DNA of 64,000 nucleotides from Ascidiimonas sp046199005 (GTDB taxonomy: Bacteria; Bacteroidota; Bacteroidia; Flavobacteriales; Flavobacteriaceae). The notes beneath the pieces are model-generated. The model was not told the DNA's origin, made no database searches, and saw only the letters and a list, made by a program, of their open reading frames with translations. Where the stretch lies: assembly GCA_046199005.1 (NCBI GenBank), contig CP176050.1:744001-808000 (forward strand), read 5' to 3'. The translations under genes and the position numbers were made by a program. Shown one piece after another: positions 33,935 to 43,344 of this stretch (position 1 is its first letter; the number at the start of each line of letters is the position of its first letter).

Positions 33935-35671
33935 ATGAGGTCCTCCCAACTATACACATTCTTGTGCATATTATTATTGTTTGGCACAACCGTTATGGCT
34001 CAAAGTGCTTCTCATGGGTCAGATTCATTAATGAATGCAGAATATGCTGATTTAAAAGCAAAGTATCTTCGTTTCTTTGATAGCTTACCTGCCTTGTCTT
34101 CAACATATGCGAAGGCTTATATAAGTAAGGCCAAGCTAGAAGGGGACTCTATAGAACTTTCTAATGGCTACAGTTTAATGACTTACTCTAAAGATAGGGA
34201 AGTCGCTATTAGTTATTTAGATAGTTTAATTCCTTTATTGCTTATCTCGGATGATAAGGAAAAATTAGCCAGATCGTATTATCAAAAAGGAGGTATTCTA
34301 TTTAAAAAAAGAAATTTTAAGGATGCTTTGGACAATTATCTAAAGGCAAAAGATCTTTCAGCCCTTATTGAGGACGAACGTTTAAAGTATCTGATTGAAT
34401 ATTCGATCGGGACTTTAAAGAAGCGTCTTTCTAATTTTACGGAGGCCAAAGAAATTTTTCTTGATTGCAATAATTATCTGGAAACAAAAGACTACTACGG
34501 CAATTATAGGTTCTTTTATTTATCTAATCTTCAATCACTCTCAGATTGCTACCGAAGTCTTGGTGACATAGATTCATCATCTATATTAAATCGAAAAGGT
34601 TATAAACATGCTGCAGCAGTAGGAGCGGTAAAAAACCGTGCGCACTTTACAGTTGATGAGGGGATTAATGAATTTAGTGCTGGTGATACTCAGGCAGCGA
34701 TCGACAGCATAAATAAGGGAGTTGTTTTCTTTGAAGAAACGAACGGTAATCCTAATTTGATCGTGTCTTACTACTATCTGGGACGTGCTCATGAACGTTT
34801 GGGAAATGAGCAAACAGCGATTGATAATTATCATAAAGTAGACTCGCTGTTCAGGCTTATTAATGATCTGAAACCGGAAACCCGTGATACTTATGACCGA
34901 CTTATAAATTACTATAAGAAAACTGGAGACAAAAAAAAGCAATTGGAAGTTGTAGGCCAGTTACTTAAGGTAGACAGTGTTTTGAATTCGAACTATAGAT
35001 ATTTGAATACTAATATCATTAAGCAATACGATACACCTCAACTATTGCTGGAGAAAGAGAATTTAATCAGTGAATTAAACAAGGGCAATAAGAGTATAAG
35101 CAGGTGGCTTTATGTCCTTGCAGGCCTTTTGGTGATAGCTATTGTGGCGATATCCTATTATGTAAGGCTGCAACAGAAATATAGAAAGAGATTCGAAGAA
35201 CTTCTAGCCACTAATAAAAAGAATGCCAGATCTGCTAAAAGCGAATCCGTTCAAGACAGTATAACACCGGCAAAAAAGAGTGAATTGAGTGATATTGGAA
35301 TATCAGAAGAACTCATCAAAGAAATTCAACAAAAGTTAGCCGATTTTGAGAAAACGAACGGATACCTGGAGAATTCTACCACTTTGAATTCGCTATCTAA
35401 GAAGCTGAATACGAACTCTAAGTATTTATCCAAGGTGATCAATTATTATGAGCAGAAGAATTTTAGTAGTTATATAAACGATTTGCGCATTGATCATACG
35501 ATTGATCGATTAAAAAACGATCGAATATTTAGAAGCTATGCAATTAAAGCCATAGCAGATGAAGTAGGTTTTAACAATACCGAGTCTTTCTCGAAGGCAT
35601 TTTACAAAAACACTGGTATTTATCCTTCGTTTTTTATTAAAGAATTACAAAAAAAATTAAGTAACAAGTAA
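33935..35671 (+). CDS. Membrane-spanning TPR sensor with cytoplasmic AraC-type HTH
   Basis: The protein begins with a signal/anchor (SSQLYTFLCILLLFGTTVMAQ). About residues 80-330 contain TPR-type helical pairs (ARSYYQKGGILFKKRNFKDA; YYYLGRAHERLGNEQTAIDN). A membrane helix follows at about 389-410 (WLYVLAGLLVIAIVAISYYV), then a coiled linker and a C-terminal AraC HTH (about 485-578: LNTNSKYLSKVINYYE; IKAIADEVGFNNTESFSKAF). The topology is periplasmic TPR outside, DNA-binding domain inside. I use ATG 33935; the TTG at 33890 would put 15 residues before the signal. A double-glycine peptide gene follows after 20 bp. Confidence 0.88.
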   Translation: MRSSQLYTFLCILLLFGTTVMAQSASHGSDSLMNAEYADLKAKYLRFFDSLPALSSTYAKAYISKAKLEGDSIELSNGYSLMTYSKDREVAISYLDSLIPLLLISDDKEKLARSYYQKGGILFKKRNFKDALDNYLKAKDLSALIEDERLKYLIEYSIGTLKKRLSNFTEAKEIFLDCNNYLETKDYYGNYRFFYLSNLQSLSDCYRSLGDIDSSSILNRKGYKHAAAVGAVKNRAHFTVDEGINEFSAGDTQAAIDSINKGVVFFEETNGNPNLIVSYYYLGRAHERLGNEQTAIDNYHKVDSLFRLINDLKPETRDTYDRLINYYKKTGDKKKQLEVVGQLLKVDSVLNSNYRYLNTNIIKQYDTPQLLLEKENLISELNKGNKSISRWLYVLAGLLVIAIVAISYYVRLQQKYRKRFEELLATNKKNARSAKSESVQDSITPAKKSELSDIGISEELIKEIQQKLADFEKTNGYLENSTTLNSLSKKLNTNSKYLSKVINYYEQKNFSSYINDLRIDHTIDRLKNDRIFRSYAIKAIADEVGFNNTESFSKAFYKNTGIYPSFFIKELQKKLSNK

Positions 35672-35691
35672 ATAGGATTAATTTAAATTAA

Positions 35692-35868
35692 ATGAGAATG
35701 AAAAATTCAAAGAAAACCAGAAAATTAACATTTGACAAATTCAAAATTGCAGATCTTAATAAAGCTAATAAGCTTACAGGAGGTGCAACTTTTACTGATG
35801 AGGATCATAATTCGTTCACCTCGTTCGCAAGTTTTTGCAGACCATGTGCTTTTATAAATAAGAGATAA
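35692..35868 (+). CDS. Double-glycine-leader peptide precursor (RiPP-like), 58 residues
   Basis: This small gene encodes a basic leader with the pattern KLTFDKFKIADLNKANKLTGG cut after Gly30-Gly31, and a 27-residue core that begins ATFTDEDHN and contains a C-x2-C pair (CRPC), five further Ser/Thr after the first Thr, and a basic end. Leaders of the form LxLxKxxIxxLNxxxxxxxGG are known for Bacteroidota RiPPs, including class I lanthipeptide-type precursors, and are removed by peptidase-containing transporters. The precursor at 49975-50133 has a matching leader. It begins 20 bp behind the TPR-AraC gene and is followed by a strong terminator, so it is transcribed with the regulator. A start at the second Met (35698) is possible. 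Confidence 0.78.
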   Translation: MRMKNSKKTRKLTFDKFKIADLNKANKLTGGATFTDEDHNSFTSFASFCRPCAFINKR

Positions 35869-35885
35869 ATAGTGCATTAATTTAT

Positions 35886-35926
35886 CACCCCTCAAAATAC
35901 ATAACATATTTTGAGGGGTGTTTTTT
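35886..35926 (+). terminator. Intrinsic terminator of the regulator-peptide unit
   Basis: A 14-bp stem CACCCCTCAAAATA (35886-35899) / TATTTTGAGGGGTG (35907-35920) has a seven-base loop and six T residues. It lies 17 bp behind the peptide stop. Confidence 0.93.
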
Positions 35927-35969
35927 ATCTAAACAGATTCTATTTTTTTAAAGAATTTTAATGCGGAAT

Positions 35970-37403
35970 TTAGAACTCGGCATTTTGAGGAGTTCGAGGA
36001 AATGGAATAACATCCCTAATATTAGTCATTCCAGTAACGAAAAGTACCAATCTTTCAAAACCAAGTCCGAATCCACTATGAACGGCCGTTCCGAACTTGC
36101 GTAGTTCAAGGTACCACCATAATTCTTTTTCGTCAATCCCTAAATCGGTAATTTTCTGTTTTAATACATCGTAACGTTCTTCCCGTTGCGAGCCACCAAC
36201 GATTTCTCCAATTCCGGGAAAGAGGATATCCATTGCTCTTACGGTTTTTTCATCTTCGTTAAGACGCATGTAAAAAGCCTTGATTTTTGCGGGATAGTCA
36301 AAAATAATAACAGGACATTTAAAATGCTTCTCGACCAAAAAACGTTCGTGTTCGCTTTGCAGGTCTGCACCCCACTCTTCGATAATGTACTTGAATTTCT
36401 TCTTTTTGTTTGGTTTGCAGTTTTTTAAGATTTCAATAGCCTCAGTATAGCTTACTCTTTTAAAATTATTCTCAAGAACAAACCTTAGTTTGTCCGTTAG
36501 CTTCATTTCACTTCTTTCTGCCTGCGGTTTGGTTTTTTCTTCATCCAAAAGTCTTTTCTCGAGAAAGGCCAGATCATCCTGACAGTTCTCGAGCGCAAAT
36601 TGAATGACATATTTAATAAAGTCTTCCGCAAGATCCATATTGCCATTAAGATCACAGAAGGCAATTTCGGGCTCGATCATCCAGAACTCAGCGAGGTGTC
36701 TGGAGGTGTTTGAGTTTTCGGCACGAAAGGTGGGTCCAAAAGTATAAGTCTTACCAAGCGCCATTGCGTAGTTCTCTACCTCTAATTGACCAGATACAGT
36801 AAGATTTGTTTCTTTTCCGAAAAAATCTTCTTCATAATTTACATTTCCATCTTCGGTAAGGGGTGGATTTTTAGGATCTAAAGTAGTTACTCTAAACATC
36901 TCTCCCGCACCTTCGGCATCAGATCCGGTTATTATAGGTGTATGAACGTAGAAGAATCCGTTTTTATGAAAATAATCATGAATTGCATAAGACAATTTAG
37001 ATCGTACACGCATCACGGCTCCAAACGTATTTGTTCGAACTCTTAAATGAGCTTTCTCACGAAGAAATTCCAACGAATGTTTTTTAGGTTGGATAGGGTA
37101 TTCTTCCGGATCAGAATCTCCTAGTATATTAATACTGGAAACCTGCACCTCAACCGTTTGTCCTTTGCCCTGGCTTTCTACCAGTGTTCCGGAAATTTCT
37201 AATGATGCGCCAGTGGTGATCCTTTTTAAAATATCCTCATCGAATTTTTCAAAATCAACTACGCACTGCATGTTATGAATTGTTGAACCATCGTTCAGGG
37301 CGATAAATCGATTACTTCTAAAGGTACGAACCCACCCTTTAAGCGTTACTTCCTGTAAAACTTTACCTTCATGCAAAAGTTCAACAATGCTGAATTCCTT
37401 CAT
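35970..37403 (-). CDS. asnS: Asparaginyl-tRNA synthetase
   Basis: This class IIb aminoacyl-tRNA synthetase charges tRNA-Asn. The N-terminal OB-fold anticodon-binding domain (VTLKGWVRTFRSNRFIALND) is followed by the class II core: motif 1 near YFHKNGFFYVHTP, motif 2 FRAENSNTSRHLAEFWMIEPE, and motif 3 GFGLGFERLVLFVTGMTNIRD. IREV-type ending PFPRTPQNAEF is typical of AsnS. The 477-residue length is normal. Confidence 0.96.
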   Translation of the reverse strand: MKEFSIVELLHEGKVLQEVTLKGWVRTFRSNRFIALNDGSTIHNMQCVVDFEKFDEDILKRITTGASLEISGTLVESQGKGQTVEVQVSSINILGDSDPEEYPIQPKKHSLEFLREKAHLRVRTNTFGAVMRVRSKLSYAIHDYFHKNGFFYVHTPIITGSDAEGAGEMFRVTTLDPKNPPLTEDGNVNYEEDFFGKETNLTVSGQLEVENYAMALGKTYTFGPTFRAENSNTSRHLAEFWMIEPEIAFCDLNGNMDLAEDFIKYVIQFALENCQDDLAFLEKRLLDEEKTKPQAERSEMKLTDKLRFVLENNFKRVSYTEAIEILKNCKPNKKKKFKYIIEEWGADLQSEHERFLVEKHFKCPVIIFDYPAKIKAFYMRLNEDEKTVRAMDILFPGIGEIVGGSQREERYDVLKQKITDLGIDEKELWWYLELRKFGTAVHSGFGLGFERLVLFVTGMTNIRDVIPFPRTPQNAEF

Positions 37404-37634
37404 TATGTCTTTAATTTTGAAGATGCAAAGATAAATGTTTCGTTATTAAGAAAAAGATAATTTGGAGTTTTTGTCATCTCTTATTGACAGTGAAAAGACC
37501 CCATTATCAGATGAAATAGGGGAAAATGCCCCTTATTTAAAAGTTGCCTATTTCATAATTTTGAAATGCTATTAATCAATTGGTTACTAATTCTTAAAAA
37601 AGAAATTAAGAACAGTAGGTTTGGGGGAACCTAA
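37404..37634. other. Intergenic stretch between asnS and the RND gene
   Basis: Upstream region of asnS (minus strand). I see no gene or RNA in it; the right end holds the terminator of the RND gene. Confidence 0.4.
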
Positions 37635-37673
37635 AAAGGCCTGTGCGAAGATTTAGATTTTCGACGGGCCTTT
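37635..37673 (-). terminator. Intrinsic terminator of the RND-exporter gene
   Basis: The stem AAAGGCC (37635-37641) / GGCCTTT (37667-37673) is extended inward by CGAA/TTCG pairing. The minus-strand transcript ends in five T residues. It lies 22 bp behind the RND stop. Confidence 0.75.
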
Positions 37674-37694
37674 AAACTTTATAGTAATTAGAAA

Positions 37695-40085
37695 TTAAGA
37701 TTCTTCAGACTCTGCTTCCGTTAGAATGTTGATGTTAGGCTCTTTAAGCACCTGCTTATTAGCGATGCTTCGCTCTAATGACAATAACAAAGAAGGTAGC
37801 AAAATCAGATTTGCAAGCATTGCAAACATAAGCGTGGCAGAAACAAGACCTCCCAGAGCCACGGTACCTCCGAAGCTCGAGATCATGAAAACCGAAAATC
37901 CAAAAAACAGTACAATAGAGGTGTAAAACATACTCACCCCTGTTTCGCGAAGTGCTGCATACACAGACTTTCTTATTTTCCATCTGTTTTCGGTAAGTTC
38001 CTGCCTGTATTTTGCTAGAAAATGAATCGTATCATCAACAGAAATACCAAAAGCAATGCTAAAAACAAGAATCGTTGAAGGTTTGATAGGAATTCCAGCA
38101 AATCCCATAACCCCTGCTGTCACGATCAGCGGAAACAAATTAGGTATTAGAGAAATAATGATCATTCTGAAAGACCGAAACATATATGCCATAAAAAGAG
38201 AGATCAGGAAGATGGCAAGCGTAAGCGAAATAACCAGATTTTTTACTAAGTATTTTGTTCCTTTAGTAAAAAGATAGGCCTTTCCTGTAATGGTTACGTC
38301 ATAGCGTTCCGGTGGGAGTACTTTGGTGATCTTGGCTTCAAGATCTTCTTCTATACGCTCCATTCTGTCTGTACCAATATCTTTCATAAATGTGGTGATG
38401 CGTGCAATTTGACCGGTAGAATCTACAAAACTATTAAGCAGATCAACGCGGTCTGATGATTTTTTCGCATATGAGAGAATGAAATTCTTTTCTAAGTTAT
38501 TAGGAAGTTGAAAATAGCTGGGATTACCATTATAATAGGCTTGTTTGGAATATTTGACCAGACCTGTGATTGACAATGGATCTGATAATTCGGGTATTTC
38601 ACGAATAAGATCCTCTACCTGCTCCATTCTTTTGAGCGTAGGCAGTTTCATGACTCCGTTTTTTCGTTTAGTATCTACCATAATTTCAAGAGGTAGAATG
38701 CCGTCAAATTCCGATTCAAAAAAGCGGATATCTTGAAAAAATGCTGCTTTTTTAGGCATGTCTTCAATGAGGCTTCCGGAAATTCGAATTTGATATATGC
38801 CTATGATACTTGTTACCAAAAGAATAAGACTTACCACATAAACGCTTATTCTGTAGTTACGAACGGTATTTTCCATCCAGTTTACAAAAGCTTCAATCCA
38901 CTTTTTATTAAGATGCTTTAGATGTTTCGTCTTAGGTAATGACATAAAACTGTATACCGTGGGAATAATAAGCAGGGATAATAGGAATATGACAAGAATA
39001 TTAATGGATGCAACAATGCCAAATTCCTTGAGTAATTTACTTTCGGTGACAATAAAAGTGGCAAAACCGGCGGCGGTAGTTACATTCGTCATCAACGTGG
39101 CATTTCCAATCTTAGAAATAACTCGTTGGAGTGATTTTGCCTGATTGCCATGTTTTTTGACTTCCTGTTGGTATTTATTGATGAGAAAAATACAGTTAGG
39201 AATACCAATAACAATAATAAGTGGAGGGATAAGCGCTGTTAATACTGTGATTTCATAATGAAGCCAACCCAGAATTCCAAAAGCCCACATGACACCAATC
39301 GTTACAACGATCATCGAAATAAATGTCGCCCTAAAAGACCTGAAGAAAAAGAAAAATATAAAAGAGGTAACCAGAAGTGCAGCTCCAATAAATATACTTA
39401 TCTCGTCTACAATATTTTGAGCATTAAGGGTACGTATATAAGGCATACCGGAAGCCTTGACATCCACGCTGGTTTCTCTTTCAAATGTCTCGATCAACGG
39501 AATGAAATCGTTAAAAACGAAATCTTTCCGTACCGATGTGTTAACGATATCCTTGTCCAGGTAAATAGCCATCCGGACCGTAGTTTTTTCTTTGTTAAAA
39601 AGAAGTCCCTCATAGATAGGTAGGTTTTCGAAAAGCGTTTCCTTCAGCGCGTTAATTTTTTGTTGATCTCTGAGCTTGCCCGAAAGAAAAGGGGTAATCG
39701 TAAACTCTTGGTTAATAGTATCTTTTTCTAATAACTTTAGATTATCTGTAGAAAGAACCAGATCTACTTCAGGAAAAGCATTAAGCTGCTTACTAAGTTT
39801 ATTCCAGCGATTAAAGATCTGCGGGGTGAAGAGGCTACTGTCTTTTATTCCCAGAACAATTAAATTTCCTTCTTCACCAAAAATATCTAAAAATTTAGTG
39901 TACTCAAGATTAACAGGATGATCATCCGGTAACAGATTTGCTTCCGTATAAGTGAAACGCATGTATTTCCACTGTGTTGCAAGAAATACGGTCATAGCTG
40001 CCAGTAAAAGCAGTATAATTATGCGGTTTCTTAAAATAATGCGTGCGAGACTAGCCCAAAAGTCTCTGCCATACGAAGTTGCCAT
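37695..40085 (-). CDS. RND-superfamily (MMPL/SSD-type) exporter
   Basis: The 796-residue protein has the duplicated RND layout: one helix, a periplasmic loop, then five helices (about 225-395), repeated at about 415-440, loop, and 615-780. Hallmarks are GVMWAFGILGWLHYEITVL and IAFGISVDDTIHFLAKYRQE in the second half. The Asp pair in the latter is the proton-relay motif of MMPL/hopanoid-type carriers. Likely substrates are lipids or other hydrophobic envelope molecules. It follows a DUF5686 outer-membrane protein gene by 44 bp on the same strand. Confidence 0.88.
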   Translation of the reverse strand: MATSYGRDFWASLARIILRNRIIILLLLAAMTVFLATQWKYMRFTYTEANLLPDDHPVNLEYTKFLDIFGEEGNLIVLGIKDSSLFTPQIFNRWNKLSKQLNAFPEVDLVLSTDNLKLLEKDTINQEFTITPFLSGKLRDQQKINALKETLFENLPIYEGLLFNKEKTTVRMAIYLDKDIVNTSVRKDFVFNDFIPLIETFERETSVDVKASGMPYIRTLNAQNIVDEISIFIGAALLVTSFIFFFFFRSFRATFISMIVVTIGVMWAFGILGWLHYEITVLTALIPPLIIVIGIPNCIFLINKYQQEVKKHGNQAKSLQRVISKIGNATLMTNVTTAAGFATFIVTESKLLKEFGIVASINILVIFLLSLLIIPTVYSFMSLPKTKHLKHLNKKWIEAFVNWMENTVRNYRISVYVVSLILLVTSIIGIYQIRISGSLIEDMPKKAAFFQDIRFFESEFDGILPLEIMVDTKRKNGVMKLPTLKRMEQVEDLIREIPELSDPLSITGLVKYSKQAYYNGNPSYFQLPNNLEKNFILSYAKKSSDRVDLLNSFVDSTGQIARITTFMKDIGTDRMERIEEDLEAKITKVLPPERYDVTITGKAYLFTKGTKYLVKNLVISLTLAIFLISLFMAYMFRSFRMIIISLIPNLFPLIVTAGVMGFAGIPIKPSTILVFSIAFGISVDDTIHFLAKYRQELTENRWKIRKSVYAALRETGVSMFYTSIVLFFGFSVFMISSFGGTVALGGLVSATLMFAMLANLILLPSLLLSLERSIANKQVLKEPNINILTEAESEES

Positions 40086-40129
40086 CTGAAAAATTTCTGC
40101 GCAAAGGTAGAAAATGCCTTTGAGGAAGC

Positions 40130-42649
40130 CTAAAATCCTAAACTAAAATTAAAGGTAAACTTTAATGAAAAGTTTTGATCAAAGCCCTCTAATTGGTAAG
40201 GACCATACCTGTAAAATGAACTTAACCCGAATCCTTTGAATAGATAATTAAGCTCTATTCCGCTTTCATAATACCCCTTTTCCAGCGTATTGAAATTAAA
40301 GTTGAGATGCTTGTCCTGTGATGAAGCGTCGCCAATAGCAAAGCGTGAAACTAATACGAGTTCGGGTCTGAATTTATCTGAAATATTGAACCTTCTTAAC
40401 GAATGTCTAAGCTGCAGCGAGAGGTATTTGTCAGAAAAGAACTCATTAAAGAACATAGTTTCAAAGCTATTGCTGTCTGCCACCGAAAATCTTCTCAAGA
40501 TTGAGGTATTGTCGGGATTGTTAGGAGATACATGGTACAGTTCTGTGATAGGAAGGTCACCCCAGGCAAAACCTCCTCTCATCAAAAATGTAGTAGAGGT
40601 GCCGCTTAAGGTGTTTAGCGCATAGATACCTCTAAAGTTTAGTTTGGTAAAACTAAAATCAGCATCTAAAAAATCCTGAAACCCTTTGGTCAATTGCACA
40701 GTAAATTGGGGATATCGTTTTCTGAAGGTTTCCTTTCCGGCGTCTGAAACCAAAAATTTATTAGCTGGGCTCCAATGCAACGCCATTTGGAGGGTAGCGG
40801 TTTTATAATTGTCAAAAAGTTCTCCTCTGTTCAGAAATATATAATTAAAGGTGGGTGCGATGTCGCTTTTGTTTAATTGAATTTTTGCCGTTAGCGTAGA
40901 GGTAATATCCGTTTTAAAATACGGGCTAAGGGTTTTATTTTTATGGAACAGGGTAATGTTGAAAAGGCGCGGTTCGAAAACATAAAAAGCGCGTCCGTCT
41001 GTTATAAAAGCTTCACTACCGGTTTCTGTAAGATCGTCTGTAAACATAAAACCTAACCAGGTGTCACTAAATCTGTCGAGCCTTGTTTCTGCTCCGAGTC
41101 CGTACTTAAAGTCTCTATCTTTAAAACCATAGAGACCGTAAGCACTCAGGCGTAAAGTTTTTGAAAAATTATCATTGGTAACAGTACCTATTCCAGGTTT
41201 GAATCCTTCAAAATTGTTGTACTTAATAAGATATCTCAGATCAAAATCCAGATAACGTGTCCCGAAATAGCCCTGAGTGAGTTTACGAATCAGACCTACT
41301 GTATTTTCTACTTTTTTTGCCTGACTTATGCTATCCAGAAAATTATAAGTGGCCAGATCCCTCTTCGTAATGCTGTCTTTTCTAAAAGTCTTCCAGAAAT
41401 CCTCATCTCGATTCGCAATCTGATCATCCAAGACCACATTAATTCTTCTTCCTTGAAAATCTGAACGAGTATTGAGATCAAAATCAAAATACACTTCTTT
41501 GGAAACCAATTTTGCAAAATCAGATATTTTTTGTTCTTTGGTACCAATACCTATGGAGTCTTTCATTGATTTTTCATCTGTATCAAGATCTATAGTGTTG
41601 CCGAATAAGGAGATTTTATCGGCATTTATCCCTTTCGCCACCGAAATTTCTTTGATCGCAGGAAGCCAGATGTTTTTATCGGGGAAATATTTGAATTCCT
41701 GAATTGCATTTACAGAAATTCCGGATCTTACCTGAATGATTCCCTTTTGAATCGCCAGTGATTGCTGGTCCATATAAAGCACCCCCTGGATAGCCGTTGA
41801 AGCTTTGTTTTTCAAGGGATAGAAGTGAATTAAATAGGTATCTCTGCCAGAGATTGTTACGGAATCTAATAGTCTAAAGCCATAATTTTTTTTTGCATTT
41901 TTAGAAAGCGGTGCCTTGTATTCGTTTCCCATAACAGAAAACGTATTTGCATATAGCGAAAAAGACTGTAATTCTAAAGTAAGCAATTCTTTAACCGGTT
42001 TTTTAAAACCTCCCATTCGAGACGCAAGAATATATTCCTGCAACCTTCCTGGCTGCGAATACCTTATTTCAGATACCTTTTCGCTTAAATAGAGGTGTGA
42101 TTTTTCCAGTTGTTTTTTCCAGCGCAAATTTGAAGAATCAATTCCCTTTAACCGTAGCTTACCTTTTCTTTTGATGAAAATAGAATCTGCATATGCAGTC
42201 AGAGAATCAGGATTTGCTGTAATTAAAAGTTTTTGATACGCTTTGAACCGAAAGCTTTGTAATGCTTTCAAAGGATTATTCTGTTTTTTCAAAGAAATTG
42301 CCCGTTGAATAATTTCTGCTGCTTCATTTTCAAGTTCAGAATAGCGAGATTCTGTATAAAGTTTGTTCCTTTCTAAAGCAATACGATAGAATTTTTGTGA
42401 AAGAATAATTTTGGTGCTCGCCGGAAGGTATCCGACATAGGAAACGTCTAAAAAAGTGGTAGCCTCTAAATTATTGATCTCAAATCTTCCGTCGGCATTT
42501 GTTAGTAGCAATTCGACTCCATTTTTTTTGATAGAGACGAAAGGAAGCGGCTCCCCTGTTTGAGCGTCCTCGACAATCCCGTAAATACTATTTTGCGCGC
42601 ATACTACAACAGAAAACAGCAATAGAAAAGCGAGGAGGGTAGAGCGCAT
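40130..42649 (-). CDS. DUF5686 outer-membrane protein with carboxypeptidase-regulatory-like domain
   Basis: After a signal peptide (LLAFLLLFSVVVCAQ), residues about 19-95 form a CarboxypepD_reg-like plug domain (GIVEDAQTGEPLPFVSIKKN, FEINNLEATTFLDVSYVGY). The remaining 740 residues are a beta-rich barrel typical of DUF5686 and end in the classic aromatic last strand (SLKFTFNFSLGF). The domain order resembles TonB-dependent receptors, but TonB-box and plug signatures are absent. It is transcribed with the downstream RND gene, and the pair may move the same envelope compound. The function is unknown. Confidence 0.85.
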   Translation of the reverse strand: MRSTLLAFLLLFSVVVCAQNSIYGIVEDAQTGEPLPFVSIKKNGVELLLTNADGRFEINNLEATTFLDVSYVGYLPASTKIILSQKFYRIALERNKLYTESRYSELENEAAEIIQRAISLKKQNNPLKALQSFRFKAYQKLLITANPDSLTAYADSIFIKRKGKLRLKGIDSSNLRWKKQLEKSHLYLSEKVSEIRYSQPGRLQEYILASRMGGFKKPVKELLTLELQSFSLYANTFSVMGNEYKAPLSKNAKKNYGFRLLDSVTISGRDTYLIHFYPLKNKASTAIQGVLYMDQQSLAIQKGIIQVRSGISVNAIQEFKYFPDKNIWLPAIKEISVAKGINADKISLFGNTIDLDTDEKSMKDSIGIGTKEQKISDFAKLVSKEVYFDFDLNTRSDFQGRRINVVLDDQIANRDEDFWKTFRKDSITKRDLATYNFLDSISQAKKVENTVGLIRKLTQGYFGTRYLDFDLRYLIKYNNFEGFKPGIGTVTNDNFSKTLRLSAYGLYGFKDRDFKYGLGAETRLDRFSDTWLGFMFTDDLTETGSEAFITDGRAFYVFEPRLFNITLFHKNKTLSPYFKTDITSTLTAKIQLNKSDIAPTFNYIFLNRGELFDNYKTATLQMALHWSPANKFLVSDAGKETFRKRYPQFTVQLTKGFQDFLDADFSFTKLNFRGIYALNTLSGTSTTFLMRGGFAWGDLPITELYHVSPNNPDNTSILRRFSVADSNSFETMFFNEFFSDKYLSLQLRHSLRRFNISDKFRPELVLVSRFAIGDASSQDKHLNFNFNTLEKGYYESGIELNYLFKGFGLSSFYRYGPYQLEGFDQNFSLKFTFNFSLGF

Positions 42650-42694
42650 GAAAATTTAAATAAAGGACAATGAAATAATGATACAAAAAAAATA

Positions 42695-42719
42695 AAAGCG
42701 ACTTTAAAAAAGTCGCTTT
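42695..42719 (-). terminator. Intrinsic terminator of frr
   Basis: The stem AAAGCGACTT (42695-42704) / AAGTCGCTTT (42710-42719) is followed on the minus strand by TATTTTTTTT. It separates the translation genes from the DUF5686-RND pair. Confidence 0.9.
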
Positions 42720-42736
42720 GTTTATGGAAAGTTTAA

Positions 42737-43291
42737 CTAAACCGTCATGATCTCTTTTTCTTTCAAGACGAGCAGGTCATCCACTTTTTTGCTATAAGCA
42801 TCTGTTAACTCTTGCACGTCCATTTCGGTATTTTTGAGAAGGTCTTCTGAAATATCAAGTTTTTTCAACTCTTTGTTTGCTTCCTGCCGGGCATTTCTAA
42901 TACTAACCTTTGCATCTTCTGCTTCACCTTTACTTTGTTTTACCAGATCTTTTCGCCGTTCTTCTGTTAAAGGTGGAACATTTATAATCACCATTTCTCC
43001 ATTATTCATAGGATTAAAACCAAGATTGGCAACCATAATTGCTTTTTCAATGGTTTGAAGCATTGATTTTTCCCAAGGTTGAATGGAGATAGTTCTCGCA
43101 TCTGGAGTGTTAACATTAGCTACCTGTGCGAGCGGTGTTTGCGAACCGTAATAGTCTACAAATACGCTGCCTAGCATTGCAGGATTCGCTTTACCGGCGC
43201 GTATATTAACGAATGCTTTTTCAAGATGACTAATCGCATCACTCATAGCTTCCTTTGTGCTATCCAGAATAAATTGAATTTCTTCGTTCAT
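42737..43291 (-). CDS. frr: Ribosome recycling factor
   Basis: This protein splits post-termination ribosomes together with EF-G. The 184-residue sequence has the RRF opening (SHLEKAFVNIRAGKANPAML), VNTPDARTISIQPWEKSML, VPPLTEERRKDLVKQSKGEAEDAKVSIRN-like central helices (read in two parts), and the C-terminal helix ELTDAYSKKVDDLLVLKEKE. It lies 53 bp behind pyrH, the conserved bacterial order. Confidence 0.97.
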   Translation of the reverse strand: MNEEIQFILDSTKEAMSDAISHLEKAFVNIRAGKANPAMLGSVFVDYYGSQTPLAQVANVNTPDARTISIQPWEKSMLQTIEKAIMVANLGFNPMNNGEMVIINVPPLTEERRKDLVKQSKGEAEDAKVSIRNARQEANKELKKLDISEDLLKNTEMDVQELTDAYSKKVDDLLVLKEKEIMTV

Positions 43292-43344
43292 AGAAAATGT
43301 CTTTTTAAATCAATAGTTTTATCAAAAACCAAACCAAAAAACGG

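Noticed and set aside
39258..39623. 121-codon plus-strand frame inside the RND exporter gene
   Set aside because: It is antisense to a well-supported membrane protein, with a biased Lys/Asn composition and no motif.
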